A stretch of 64,000 nucleotides of DNA, taken from contig JAWZYV010018267.1 in the NCBI GenBank assembly GCA_038373885.1, forward strand, positions 124,001-188,000. The letters are read 5' to 3'. Positions 1 through 10,391 of this stretch are shown in pieces (positions within the stretch are counted from its first letter, which is position 1; the number at the start of each line of letters is the position of its first letter). The stretch comes from Cheiracanthium punctorium (lineage: Eukaryota > Arthropoda > Arachnida > Araneae > Cheiracanthiidae). The translations under genes were made by a program, and so were the position numbers. The notes under the pieces were generated by a model. The model saw only the letters and a list, made by a program, of their open reading frames with translations. It was not told where the DNA came from and searched no databases.

Positions 1-401
1 GTGAGTTATTACAGTTGTTCTTTTTACTATCAGCTCTTTCTACACGTTTATCATAAAAGAAAAGGATTCTGTGTGAAGAATGCAAAATATTTTTATCACG
101 TTTCTGAAAGTACTTACTAAGAACTAATTTTTCAAACTCGATTGACACATATTTGTGCCACTCCTTAAGCAGCACGCAATCTCCAGTTTTTATTTAACTG
201 CTGGATTATCAGGGTTCTTGAAAAATCAAGAGAAAATGATTTTTTATGAATATTTTTATCAGTCTGCACGTTTTCATCTTTTACAAGCCTGCTTTTCCAT
301 GGTTGATTATTCGAATGCTGTCGGTGAATAGGGTTTTTCGACAGGAATAAAATTAACGTAGCACTCACAAATATAAAATAAGTTACTTTAATCAGACGCA
401 T
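1..401 (-). CDS. Possible 5' exon of an unrecognised type II membrane protein (frameshifted or spliced)
   Basis: I do not recognise this protein. On the minus strand an ATG at 399-401 opens 78 codons to a TAA at 165-167. The product starts with a short basic tail (MRLIK), then a hydrophobic stretch (VTYFIFVSATLILFL) that reads as a signal anchor, then a polar stem. Just past the stop a second frame is open for about 60 codons to the window edge; it begins around KTGDCVLLKEWHKY and contains possible N-glycosylation motifs. The two frames would join by a single frameshift or a short intron. A tail, anchor and polar stem is the layout of Golgi enzymes, but that is inference. The Helitron at 468 begins about 65 bases upstream of the ATG, so any promoter would be displaced. 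Chance open frames in AT-rich DNA remain a real alternative. Confidence 0.25.
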
Positions 402-467
402 AGTTTCCGGAACGTATCGCCATTCATATACAGTCTTTGGCAATGCACTTCAGAGTATCATGTGCAA

Positions 468-1650
468 TCTATATAAATAAAACAGTGTGTAAACTGTCCG
501 TTTGTCTGTCTGTGTCTCGCGTAGCTCCGAAACGGGTGATCGTAGACCTATCAAATTTTGTACGGAAATTCTCCAAGATGGGTCTCGACACACCTCGAAG
601 CGATTTTTTCGAAATTCGAATTAGAAAATGTTTTATTTTATGTTTTGTCCGATTTTTAGCGATTTTTCTTGCGTAATACATAATAACGCCGGTAATCGCA
701 CTCGCAAGAAAACGATAGTTACATCATCGTATAGAGGAGAAATTTTTTTTTTTTTAAACTGTTTGTTCGGACTGTGTAACATAATTTTCAGATTTTTGGG
801 AATTTTTCAAATAAAATTAAATTTGACGCTGACTTTCGTAAAATATTTTTAAAACTGCTGCATCTTGAATTCAATCTGTCATAACTTTTTTATATTTGGG
901 CAAAAGACGGAGCACACAATTCGCCCACTTTTAAAAGAAGAACGGAGGAAAAATATAAATTAGGAGAATTTTTACGAATTTTTAAGTAAAGAAGGATTTT
1001 CATTTCAGTAGCACCTCTTATAATTTTCGGTTTGATATCTTGCGGTTTGGTTGTCATGGATACAGTAACAATGATTAAAATTGCCAGTTGAAAAAAATAA
1101 ATAAAAACGGGTCCCGCGAGCAGATGATTTCTTTGCTTGGCTCGATTTCCTTTTATAAATACTGGATTTATTTGTGAGAAGAAAAATTAAACTGCATAAT
1201 CTAGGAAAACAATTTTAAAGCCTTTATAAGTAGCGCAGTCTTATCTCTTATCTCTTTTCTTTTTGTAAAGGGTTGCAAGAGAGGGTGGCGTATTTTTAAA
1301 ATAAAAAAAATGTCCATTTCATGTAGTGTCTGAGGTATTTAACGCTAAAACGTGAACCTAAAAGGCAGCATGTCTGAGGAAATAAGACATTTTGAAAGTG
1401 AGAAGTTCACTGCAAACGGTCCATTTTTACTTTTTTGATACCGAATGACGCTGACATAGTTTTTTTTTTTTTGTGTGTGTGTGTGTGTGTGTGTCATTAT
1501 ATTGCAATGATCTCAGGTTATTACATATATGACGCAAATTTTAAGTCAAGAGTGAAATAATTTTGCTTTTTCTAGATTTCACATCACTGGAATTACACAT
1601 GTGAGTAAATTTTTCGTTTCCTACCGTGCGAAGAACGGGCACGCAGCTAG
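468..1650 (+). mobile_element. Non-autonomous Helitron with both termini
   Basis: The 5' end reads TCTATATAAATAAAA, followed by the phrase GTCTCGCGTAGCTCCGAAACGG, which is close to sequences found just inside the 5' end of many arthropod Helitrons. The 3' end is CTAG at 1647-1650. A short imperfect hairpin (CCGTGC, loop, GaACGG, at 1624-1638) lies about 9 bases upstream. The element sits between A (467) and T (1651), the dinucleotide target Helitrons use, with no target duplication. No helicase or Rep coding is visible in its 1183 bp, so it would depend on an autonomous relative. A TG microsatellite lies inside at about 1472-1494. Confidence 0.75.
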
Positions 1651-1790
1651 TATTTTTAATGAAATAGTCGATTCTTTTATTCATGCTATTATTTCTATGA
1701 AGAATTTCATGCACTCGTAGAGAAAGAGTGTATTCGGAAATGATATCATCAGATTTACTCACCATATTCTAATACGTAGCTGACGAGATA

Positions 1791-1966
1791 TACAGGCTAC
1801 GGTGCTAACATTTAGGTCATACCTTTTGCACTCAAAGAGTCATATAATCTACCGGGTGGGACCATCTTAGTTTTGTTATCGCGGACTAAGGTGGTCACAC
1901 CACCTTCGTCGCAAGACAATTCGGATGCAAAGACGTGTGACTAAAATGTCAACACCATAGCCTGTA
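1791..1966. mobile_element. Short TIR element (MITE), mariner-like size
   Basis: The ends are inverted copies: TACAGGCTACGGTG at the left against the complement of CACCATAGCCTGTA at the right. The similarity continues inward for about 30 bases (CTAACATTTAG against CTAAAATGT). The flanks are AT-rich and would allow a TA target, but this cannot be proved. There is no coding capacity in 176 bp. Confidence 0.55.
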
Positions 1967-2639
1967 TTTTAGCCACGATCCTAATATACAGTTACGTTTA
2001 TTACTGACTCCCTGACTGTGTCAAATTTCAAGTTCAACGAAAAATTTTACCGTCATTGATTTTTTTAAAAAAGTTTAGGAGGGAACACGTAATAAAATCT
2101 GCACCGTTTGTAGCTTGGAATCTTGATCAGCTTGGAATTTTTTATAATTATGAAAATAATCTACGCTACTTTAAAAATGAGAAAATGGACCCGATCCCCG
2201 AACTTTAAGGGATTTTTCCTAACTTTCGGCGTTTTTGTATATCCGAGAGTGAAAAAAGTTAGCAAATTGAAAGACAAAATTAGGTATCACAAGTGATATT
2301 GACGTCCTATTGATGTCACGATTATTAGGCTTTGAAGGAAAAATTGCGATTCCCATTTGTTTGAAATAGCTTTTCGGTAACACCCGGTTTAACTTTTAGC
2401 CCCAAATGAAATTATGTGCTTTGCATGAAGCATTGATATAAGAGGGATAGTAAAAGGCCTGCGAGGGGTGCCAAAATTTTCCGCAAACGAATTCCTCACG
2501 TTCAAAAATCATTTAATAATTCCGACATCAGTATATAACAAATACAGAATCTGAAGTTCTTATTTTACGCGGATAAACTCTAAATACATTGAGTATACGC
2601 ATATTTTTGACAATTTTTCCTAGCGCCCGTTGTAATAAC

Positions 2640-2760
2640 CTCCGCAAACATAAGCCTGCTGGCTTAAGAAGTGAGTCATCATACGCAGGCCGATATAGGT
2701 GTAAAATGAAAATTTGTGTAACAAAACTGAGATTCTGCTTGCTCATCATTTTATCAAAGT
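2640..2760 (-). repeat. Dispersed repeat, inverted copy
   Basis: Read on the minus strand, this resembles 2856-3060 and 32562-32738. Shared landmarks in order are ATAAAATGATGAGCA, a stretch CAAATTTT, and CTTAAGCCAGCAGGCTT. It forms an inverted pair with the copy 100 bases downstream. Family unknown. Confidence 0.5.
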
Positions 2761-2855
2761 AATTACTACATAAATATATCTTTATAACAAGAGTTAAAAT
2801 TCTAGATATTTAAAAATTGAAGCGAGAATGACAATTCCTAAACAAATTTTTAGTA

Positions 2856-3060
2856 TAATATTTAATGAATAATGAAAAATAAATCGAGACAAATTTTAAA
2901 ATAATAAATTTTATAAAATGATGATGAGCAGTCAGAATCATAATATTGCTGTGCAAATTTTAATTTTACGCCTACATGCTGCCTACAGAGGATAACTCCT
3001 TCCTTAAACCAGCAGGCCTTGCTTGATGAGGTCACTCCACAGCGGGCTTTAGCTTCTGGA
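2856..3060 (+). repeat. Dispersed repeat, direct copy
   Basis: Resembles 32562-32738 (TTTAATGAATAATGA, then AATAATAAATTTTATAAAATG, then the CCAGCAGG region) and, in reverse, 2640-2760. An (ATAC)n/(AT)n microsatellite follows at about 3078-3138. No open frame is convincing. Confidence 0.5.
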
Positions 3061-3087
3061 CTCCCAGGCTTGTGTATATATACATAC

Positions 3088-3139
<52 letters not shown>

Positions 3140-4002
3140 CATATATATAAACCTCAGATATTCAATAACTACAAATGATAATTACTTGTCGGCAAATTAT
3201 ACTTAATACTTCCAGGCTACTTATTTAGTTCTTACCTCGAACTTTCAAAGCAATCAAAACGTCAAACACGTAACATAGGATTTAAAAAAAAAATCGTTGA
3301 CACGTTTACATCGAATCCAAAAGGTACAGGGCAATTCGAACGGTCACTACGAAACGACGTCATCTTCTACTTGCCGGCAGAACACCGAAGCTACCGCGAT
3401 ATTTAAAAAAATGCCCCAGAAAAGTAAACAATGAAAGAGATACTTGGCGATCCAGGCTTCATTTAAAATTTCAAGTAAAATCTTTTATAAAATATTTTGG
3501 TAAGTAATAATTAAGTACTTGAAGATATTTTTAGGATTTTTGATTCTACGATTTCAATGAAATGTTACAAAAATCTGCTTCACATCCAAGTTAAGGAACA
3601 TTTTAGGGCAAAATTAGGTGCTCCAGCACTTATTGCAATATATTTAATAATATATGTAATTTTCCAAATGCCGCCGAGGAGGTGTGGCTATCGCAGCATT
3701 TTATCACACCTTGGCTACGGAGTCAATTCCTGGGTTTGGCTTGGGTTTCAATTTGGCCGTTCCATGATAAAGTAGGCCACCTATTTGTGTGATTCCATAA
3801 TAAAATTTCCAACATTTTGTCCGGTTATATTGGCGATATCCTAATGGGCAAGCGTCGTCCTTAAACAAAACAATCAAACAAATAATTTTTCGACTAAATG
3901 AGCATTATTAGTCTCTTGTTTCAACATGTTTCGATAAAGAAACAGGCCATAATCCAGGTACATTGTGAGATGAAACATTTCCACATTTGAACGTCACTGT
4001 AC
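3061..4002. other. AT microsatellite then unassigned sequence
   Basis: An AT and ATAC simple repeat occupies about 3078-3138. The rest is AT-rich with only short, unconvincing open frames. I see no gene or recognisable element before the transposon that begins at 4003. The block 1967-2639 is equally featureless. Confidence 0.6.
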
Positions 4003-6142
4003 AGTAGGTTGTCCCGAAAAAAATTTTTTCGGTTTCCGTTAATACAAGATCTCTCAAAATTTGCGTAATTGATCGTAGATTACGAAAATATTTTTGAAAA
4101 TAAAATTAAACTATATCTTCAGGGCTCTATCCATCGTTAAAGTTTCAAAAATTGTCATTTTTATGGAGTTATTCGCTCTATTCGTAATTTCGTCTCCTAA
4201 TTAAAACATAAAAAAATATTCTTTTATTCTTTATTTGTAATACATACTGTCTGTTTTCATTTGCGGAAGATATCTGCTTATCTGCCCGTGCACTGTGCAC
4301 AAGCCATCTGAATCTGCACTTCTGCACGTATGTGAGGTCTGCTTTGATTTCAGGAAAAAGACGATTGGTTGTTTATTTTGTTAAATCGGACTGATTTAAA
4401 AGCGTTCTTTTAAGCGTTTATCTCTGTGCTAGAGCTTCAGAAAATTGCCCATTTGGCACTCTTTCTCATCCCTTTCGACACTAAAATCATCCAAGAAAAG
4501 CCCGAAAAGATGCATCAAAAGAGATTGAAGGTTTTGTACTAAAAAGCATTTACTTTGCTGGAAGAAAAGACAAAACCCTGATAAATGAGAAAATAGGGGA
4601 TCGTTACCATCGCAAAGAAGTTTTAGAAGAGCACATTTCAATTTTAGCTGAACCTGGATCATTTTATTTGGGACACACATCGCTAAATCGAGGCACTGCA
4701 AAGGAATTTTTTAATTCCATCACAACTTATCTAGAGAATCAAGGTTTGGATTTAAATGATGCGATTTGTGTTGGATGTGATGGAACGGCAATTAATACTG
4801 GTTGGAAAGGTAGTGGGATTCAATTATTTTGAGAAGTATTTTGAAAAACCGTTACAATGGTGTGTGTGAGTGCATGCTTCATACCAACGAGTTATCCCTT
4901 CGTCCCTTATTGTTAACCTTAGATGGTCACACTTCTGGTCCTACTGAATATTCTGGACCTATTGGAAAAGAATTAGCTGTATGCGAAAATAAAACCACTG
5001 TATCTTTTTGTGCGGTGGCTGGTAATTTACCTGACTTGTCTGAAAGTGAGGTAGAAGTACTAAGTACGGATCAAAAATATCTTTATGAGATATGCCAAGC
5101 TGTATAAATTGGCTCCTGTATTCCTGAGCTGGCTAATCGTTAACCTGGGAAAACGGCGCACTCGAGATGGCTAATTTTATACTCCGACTTTACGTAAGTA
5201 CTCTTAATCCATCAGAAAATTTGAAATTACTAGTCAACTACGTGGTTAAAGTATACGTTCCGATTTGATTCCTTATCAAGCAAAGTTCATCTTTTAAGGA
5301 TGGAGCCAAACATATTCAGTTAATTACGTACTCTCGATTTTTACCAGAAACCAGAAAATTTGAGATATGTTGTGAATTCTGTTGTCGAAAGAAATGCTTT
5401 CTTTGCGCACCCAGAAAACCTACTTCTCAGCATGTTGTTTGATGAGAGAGACTATATTCGGGAGCTAGCATTCCGAAGAAAAATAAAAGCTAGAGAAGCT
5501 GAAAGGAACATTAAATGTAGAATTTTTAAACCACCAAAAATTAACTTTTCTGCAACAGATTACACCGAAATTATCGAAGGGTGCGAGTGTCAGATTACAG
5601 CTCCGCCGGTTCTTCGACATATTTCTGATGAGGACTTTCAAATCATGGCGAAAGGTTAAGAGCTTGGATATTTTTGGCTTTCCTTGCCACACACAATCAC
5701 TAGAAAGATGTATTAAACTGGTAACAAAGGCCTCACAAAGAGTAACTGACGTTAATTCTAGAGATGGCTTTATTAGAACAAGGTTACAATCTCGAGCAGA
5801 AATGCCAAATTTTGGACACAAGAATAAATTTAAATTTTAAGTTTTGTCATTACATATAACACCTATTTTGTTTATTATGTTTTTCAAAGTCATGATTCCT
5901 TTATTTCTGTAATAAAATTCCCTTTAAACTTGAATTTTATATTATTTTAGACATATGGTATATAGTGTAAAAACGAAAAATTTACAAAATTTCACGGTCA
6001 GGTAGAGCCCTCAAGATGACACGCAATTCTATTTTTTTTTACTATTTTCATAATCTGTGTAAAATTACGCAACTTTCGATACCTCTTGCGATAGTGCAGC
6101 TCGAAAAAAACTTTTTTCCATATATGAACGGGACACCCTACT
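4003..6142 (+). mobile_element. TIR DNA transposon with decayed repetitive coding region
   Basis: The left end AGTAGGTTGTCCCG and the complement of the right end (AGTAGGGTGTCCCG) match at 13 of 14 positions. Both are followed inward by an A-run/T-run block. Flanking bases CACTGTAC (3995-4002) and TACTGTAC (6143-6150) match at 7 of 8 positions, which suggests an 8-bp target duplication. The interior carries a plus-strand decayed coding region (next entry). The superfamily is not identified. An alternative is a longer, palindrome-extended TIR, because the flank itself contains the self-complementary ACTGTACAGT. Confidence 0.6.
4480..5840 (+). pseudogene. Decayed protein of a repetitive arthropod family (CDGTAINTGWK motif), probable transposase
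   Basis: Three plus-strand segments in shifted frames read as one protein. The first, about 4490-4830, includes ILAEPGSFYLGHTSLNRGTA and ends with CDGTAINTGWK at about 4775-4807. The second, 4829-5107, contains LHTNELSLRPL, LDGHTSGP and a terminal STDQKYLYEICQAV. A broken stretch follows at 5108-5359. The third, 5360-5840, contains FFAHPENLLLSM, INFSATDYTEII and, after another frameshift, FPCHTQSLERCIKLVTKAS. From memory these blocks match an uncharacterised family present in many copies in arthropod genomes. The function is unproved. The surrounding TIRs suggest it is the element's transposase. Several frameshifts and stops make it a pseudogene. Confidence 0.6.
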
Positions 6143-6585
6143 TACTGTACAGTGCACACTGCGAATATCGTACGCTGTAAATTTTTTCTTTTTCCTCCAG
6201 AGTTAATAAGTCAAATAGCCGTACGATATATATAATGGGAATTCCTGATTATTCGTACTCTGTGTTACTGCATTCTAGCCTAACAATCATGAAAATGCAG
6301 TTTCCTCAAACTGAACAACTATTCTATCGTTTTAAATTGAAACAGACATTACTCAGTTTTCCAGAAAATTTACGTGTCGCCATATGCTACTTACATTTTT
6401 ATCTGCGCTAATTAATACGTTTTACGAAGTTACCAACATTCACGGAACATATTGAACCCTTTTTTATAAAGAGCTTATACTTTCAAAGATTTTTGCAAAG
6501 TAGCAGCCACTGCACGGCTTATAATGCGGAAATTTGTAATACATAAGCGGAATATTACTGTTTACAGCAAGTGGTTCACTACATT
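6143..6585. other. Unassigned AT-rich sequence
   Basis: After the right flank of the 4003-6142 transposon I see no gene, terminal repeat or convincing open frame up to the MITE at 6586. Confidence 0.5.
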
Positions 6586-6786
6586 CATAGCAGCCAACTA
6601 CTCCAGAATATAATTAACTATCTTCTTTAAACAGGTATTTTTGGCTTACAATATAGTGAAATTTTTACGCTTAACGTGCGGCGTGGTTACAAATTTGAAA
6701 AAAAAGCAAAAAATAAAAATGAATTTTTAAATGAATTACTTTTTACAAAGGTGGTTCATTATATTCCGGAATAGTTGGTAGCTATG
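6586..6786. mobile_element. MITE of the CATAGC(A/T)GCCAAC family, hAT-like
   Basis: The ends CATAGCAGCCAACTA and the complement of TAGTTGGTAGCTATG are inverted copies, and AATATAAT / ATTATATT-like stretches continue inward. Flanking octamers ACTACATT and ATTATATT match at 6 of 8. The interior phrase TTTAAACAGGTATTTTT is shared with the elements at 13797 and 14310. Noncoding. Confidence 0.55.
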
Positions 6787-8316
6787 ATTATATTTCATAA
6801 AGGTTGGCAACTCTGCTTGTTTTACTCTTTTTTTAATCTACGGAGATCTAATTTAACCTCTTCACCGCCTTGAAAAGAAAAACTTTTCTTCCCTTTTTCG
6901 CTAAAGCTTCCACTGGGAAAACTAACAGAAAACGGCTTGGTACTCAGCCATACAAATGTTGGTTTCCCTGCTCAGCTAATGTCATCCCCCCTATTCAAAT
7001 GTCAAGAAATTACACGGCACAACCCACCCACTGTGCACAGAGTGAGCGGGGAGATTCACCCCCAGTTTTTCAAGGAATTCTGTGGTTTTGAGAGAGGGCG
7101 AGGGAGGGGGGGGGATCATAGGAGGAGCAACTTTCACCGGGGAATAGCTTATGAAGTGTCAAGCATTCGCTGATAAATTTTGTAAGGCTTTATTGCAATT
7201 AAGTGGATTTTTATTGTGTGATTTAAATATTAACGCCGTTTAACCAAAGTTTTTTGATAAATGTGTTGGCCGTGATGAAAATCACGCGAGATGCAAAAGA
7301 AAAAGAAAAAAAAAAAAAATCGAAAATGTTTACTTACAAGTGTACATTTGTAAAAACTATAAACCTGGAAAAGCAATAAATTTTTAATACTCTTAAGTAT
7401 ATCACGGCTCAGAGGTTATTCGGTGAAATAATATTTTTAAAATCCTTTCTTCCTAGTAGTTCAATAAATTTTACTAATTTAGTACGTAATGCACCTTAGG
7501 TGCGAACATTCTGACTGCCTGGAAATATCTGACGGTGTTTATTTTTTACTCTGGTTAAAAGTTAAGAGACTATTTTAAAGTAATATTCTTCAATGAAATA
7601 AAAATTACAGATTCTCCTTTCCAGGAGAATATTAGGAATCTTAGCCGTAATTAAATAATTAAAAGAGCAATGCGCTCTTTACTTTTAGTTTCGGCTGTAC
7701 GTCAAAGAAGAGCACTTAATATCTTAGAACAGCTTATTCAAAGCTTTTAAACAGTCCCTTGTTCATTGTGCAAGTTTTTCCTATGAAAACCGAGGTCCGG
7801 TATATATAAATATATAATATGCTAATAAGCAAGGCTGTAGCCAGCGGGGGAATCATGGGGATTTAAAATTTAGTCAATGCATTAGTAGCGTTTTACTTAC
7901 GATGACTCTTACTGTAGAGATATTCTATGAAATTTATATGCAGAAACGAACCTTTTCCCTTTAAAAAGATTCTTGTTGTTAAAAAGAAAACAAGTATGTG
8001 ATGAATTAAAAATAACAATAATTATCCCCAAACCATAGTGGTAAATCTGAGAAAATCAAGTTGTAGTCAAATTAACAAATTCGTTGCTGTGTATAAATAG
8101 CTCGCTGAAATTAAATTATTCTCCGTTGAGCGAAGTTTCTTAATAGCTCAGCCCCATTATATATGGCCTAGCACCAGAGGCAAGGGCTTACCGTAAGCCC
8201 TAACATTCCCCGCAATGGGGGGGGGGGAGCCTCAAAGCTGAACGGGACCTCCAAAGTTTCACCTCTGTATTTTTAAGAGTGAAATTTAGATTTTTTTCTT
8301 AAATAATTACCCCCCC
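6787..8316. other. Unassigned, including a GC-richer block
   Basis: 6870-7170 is less AT-rich than its surroundings and gives overlapping open frames (73-78 codons) with no recognisable domain. A poly-A tract is at about 7305. I find no gene or TIR pair. Near 7835-7860 and 8155-8250 there are G/C-run fragments like pieces of miniature elements, without a visible partner end. Confidence 0.5.
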
Positions 8317-8324
8317 CCTTAACT

Positions 8325-8501
8325 CAGAGCCTTATTATCCCATGGGCAAATCGGGACTTTGCCCAGGGTCCCCAATTTCAAATATTTTTCTGAAATATAT
8401 TTTTTATATCAAAATTTTATGAAAAATAAAACAAATTTCATAGATGGGGGCCCCCAAATTCTCCAATGCCCGGGGCCCCCGTTGGTCATAATCAGGCTCT
8501 G
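8325..8501. mobile_element. hAT-type MITE with exact 8-bp target duplication
   Basis: The ends are CAGAGCCTTATTAT at the left and ATAATCAGGCTCTG at the right. CCTTAACT flanks both sides exactly (8317-8324 and 8502-8509). CAG...CTG termini and an 8-bp duplication are hAT hallmarks. The 177-bp interior is rich in G and C runs and noncoding. Confidence 0.85.
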
Positions 8502-8509
8502 CCTTAACT

Positions 8510-8979
8510 TGTTTCTTCTGTAATCTTCTGCAGTTTTCCTTAACTTGTTTATAGTCTGCTTTTACTTTTGCAATACTGAGTCCATGAGTCATTCCATTTT
8601 AATTCAAATAGTAATTGCCTTCGATCACCACTACATCCTCTCCCCCCCCCCAAGTACAAAAAAAGAAAAAAATACAGAAGCCCACAAAAACCTGTGTGTA
8701 TTTACTATATACATTACTTCACTTATAATAGTAAAGGTTACTCCCATTTGTATATAATGCAAATAATTATCTTAACCAAGAATAAAAATATTTCAAGTGC
8801 ACCCAAAGCGATGTGATGATTATGGTTTGTACTAATGTAAACCAAAACTTTTATTGCCACGACTCCAAAAATTTAGAAAAGTTGCGCTCAAAAAACGTAA
8901 TAAAATCCACCCTGTTGTTTTCAGTGGAAATGTTTCATAATTATGTAAAAAAAAAAAAAAAATGTAGAAAAAATAATAC
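8510..8979. other. Unassigned AT-rich spacer
   Basis: Contains C-run and A-run simple sequence (about 8641-8672 and 8947-8962). The open frames are short and carry no recognisable domain. Confidence 0.5.
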
Positions 8980-8987
8980 ACGCTACA

Positions 8988-9237
8988 CAGTGGCGGATCC
9001 AGAAAGTCTGTTTTGGGAGGGACTAAATTTTGAAAAAAGCTTATTTAACCCGAAACAAAATGTACAATAAAGCAAAATTTTAGTCTAAACCAATGTAAAA
9101 ACTTTTGGGAGGGGCTAAATGATTAAAAAAGATCACTTTACATACTCAATGTGCATAATGAAGCAGAATGTTACCCTTTAGCAATCTCTTTTGGGGGGGG
9201 CTGAAGTCCCCTATCCCCTCCCCTGAATCCGCTACTG
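8988..9237. mobile_element. hAT-type MITE with exact 8-bp target duplication
   Basis: The left end CAGTGGCGGATCCAG is the inverted counterpart of the right end CTGAATCCGCTACTG. ACGCTACA flanks both ends exactly (8980-8987 and 9238-9245). The 250-bp interior holds repeated TTTTGGGAGGGG-like motifs and no coding. The same CAGTGGCGGATCC start recurs at 37936. Confidence 0.88.
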
Positions 9238-9389
9238 ACGCTACATAAAAATCAGAAAATTGCCCATTCTCCGAATTTCAAAATTTGTTTGGAATTTTTA
9301 AGTTAGAAAATGGTTTTATTTGGATAATAAAAATAATAGCCACATGTAGATCATTCTCAGTTGTATTAATTCGTAATTTTGGGGATTTT

Positions 9390-10391
9390 CAGAAAAAAAA
9401 TATAATAATTTTTTTTATTTTTCAGTTCTTCTGGAATGTCCTTCCTACTAATTCACTATGTTCCGTAAACGTCAGTTTTTCGGGTTTTAAGTATTTCTGC
9501 TAAAGAGGGAGAATTATAAAAATTGTCTATTGTTACAGTAGCCCTTTTCTAAATATCTGTCCAGTAAGGTCATTACGGCCTTTACACCAGTTCCGTTTTG
9601 TTTGTATCCTGGCTAGTATTTCGTCTTTTTTCCGGTGTATATCATCAAATTCGAAACGTATCCAGACGATTATTCACAGAGCACGAAAAAATTTATCCCG
9701 AATCCTGCTCGTTTAGACGGTATAATTTCCACCCGAGCCTTCCTTTGAAAATCAGAAGAGATTCATCAATTGATAAATCTCTCTCAGGTGTGTAACATTT
9801 CTGAAAATTTTTTACAATAATATGCATTACTGTTTCGATTTTTTAAAGTGGATTATTCTGGTTTTCTTCATCCACGTAGCTCTCATTATCACAAAAGTGC
9901 AAAAATTTCATGATCAGGCTAAACCTTTTTTCTCTCATATTTTTGACAAAGTAAGGCGTTTCCAAAACTGGAATTTTCGACAAGTACAGGGACTCTCGGG
10001 GTTTTTCCTGAAATCCCTCTAGAATCAGCAACGATAAAAACAGCAGCATTTCCTTTTTATCAGTGTTTGCCCATTCTGTGCATCTTGATTTTGGAGTAAC
10101 ATTGTGAGTATTGAAATACTGCAAAGCAAACAAATTCGTTTGTTCCACGATTTGTTCAAGAACAGCATCATCAAATAATTTTGAGAAAAACTGTAGAGGA
10201 TCGGTTGGGTTGTCAATTTGAAATAAAATACCGGGTGACTCTGTGAAATGAAATCGAGGCGGGGCTGGTAACGGAGAATTAATATCTAATTTACACCAAT
10301 TACGAACAGATGAGATATCCACAGAATCACTATCACTACTAGAATCAGTCTCAAAAAAATAATCAGATACGCTGTCACTGACGCACATCAT
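9390..10391 (-). pseudogene. piggyBac-like transposase, 3' truncated and frameshifted
   Basis: piggyBac transposases are DDD enzymes that cut and paste at TTAA. On the minus strand an open stretch from 10391 to 9843 gives a serine/aspartate-rich N-terminus, then FTESPGILFQIDNPTDPLQF and FANTDKKE-like core sequence (WANTDKKEMLLFLSLLILEG), typical of the family's N-terminal half. Further down the same strand, in shifted frames, LSIDESLLIFKGRLGW (about 9720-9780), then VKAVMTLLDRYLEKGY (about 9530-9575), then SLAEILKTRKTDVYGT (about 9440-9500) follow the family order. The frame shifts at about 9715 and stops occur after it, and the C-terminal third is not found below about 9390. The second catalytic block region is damaged, so it cannot be active. 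Confidence 0.8.
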
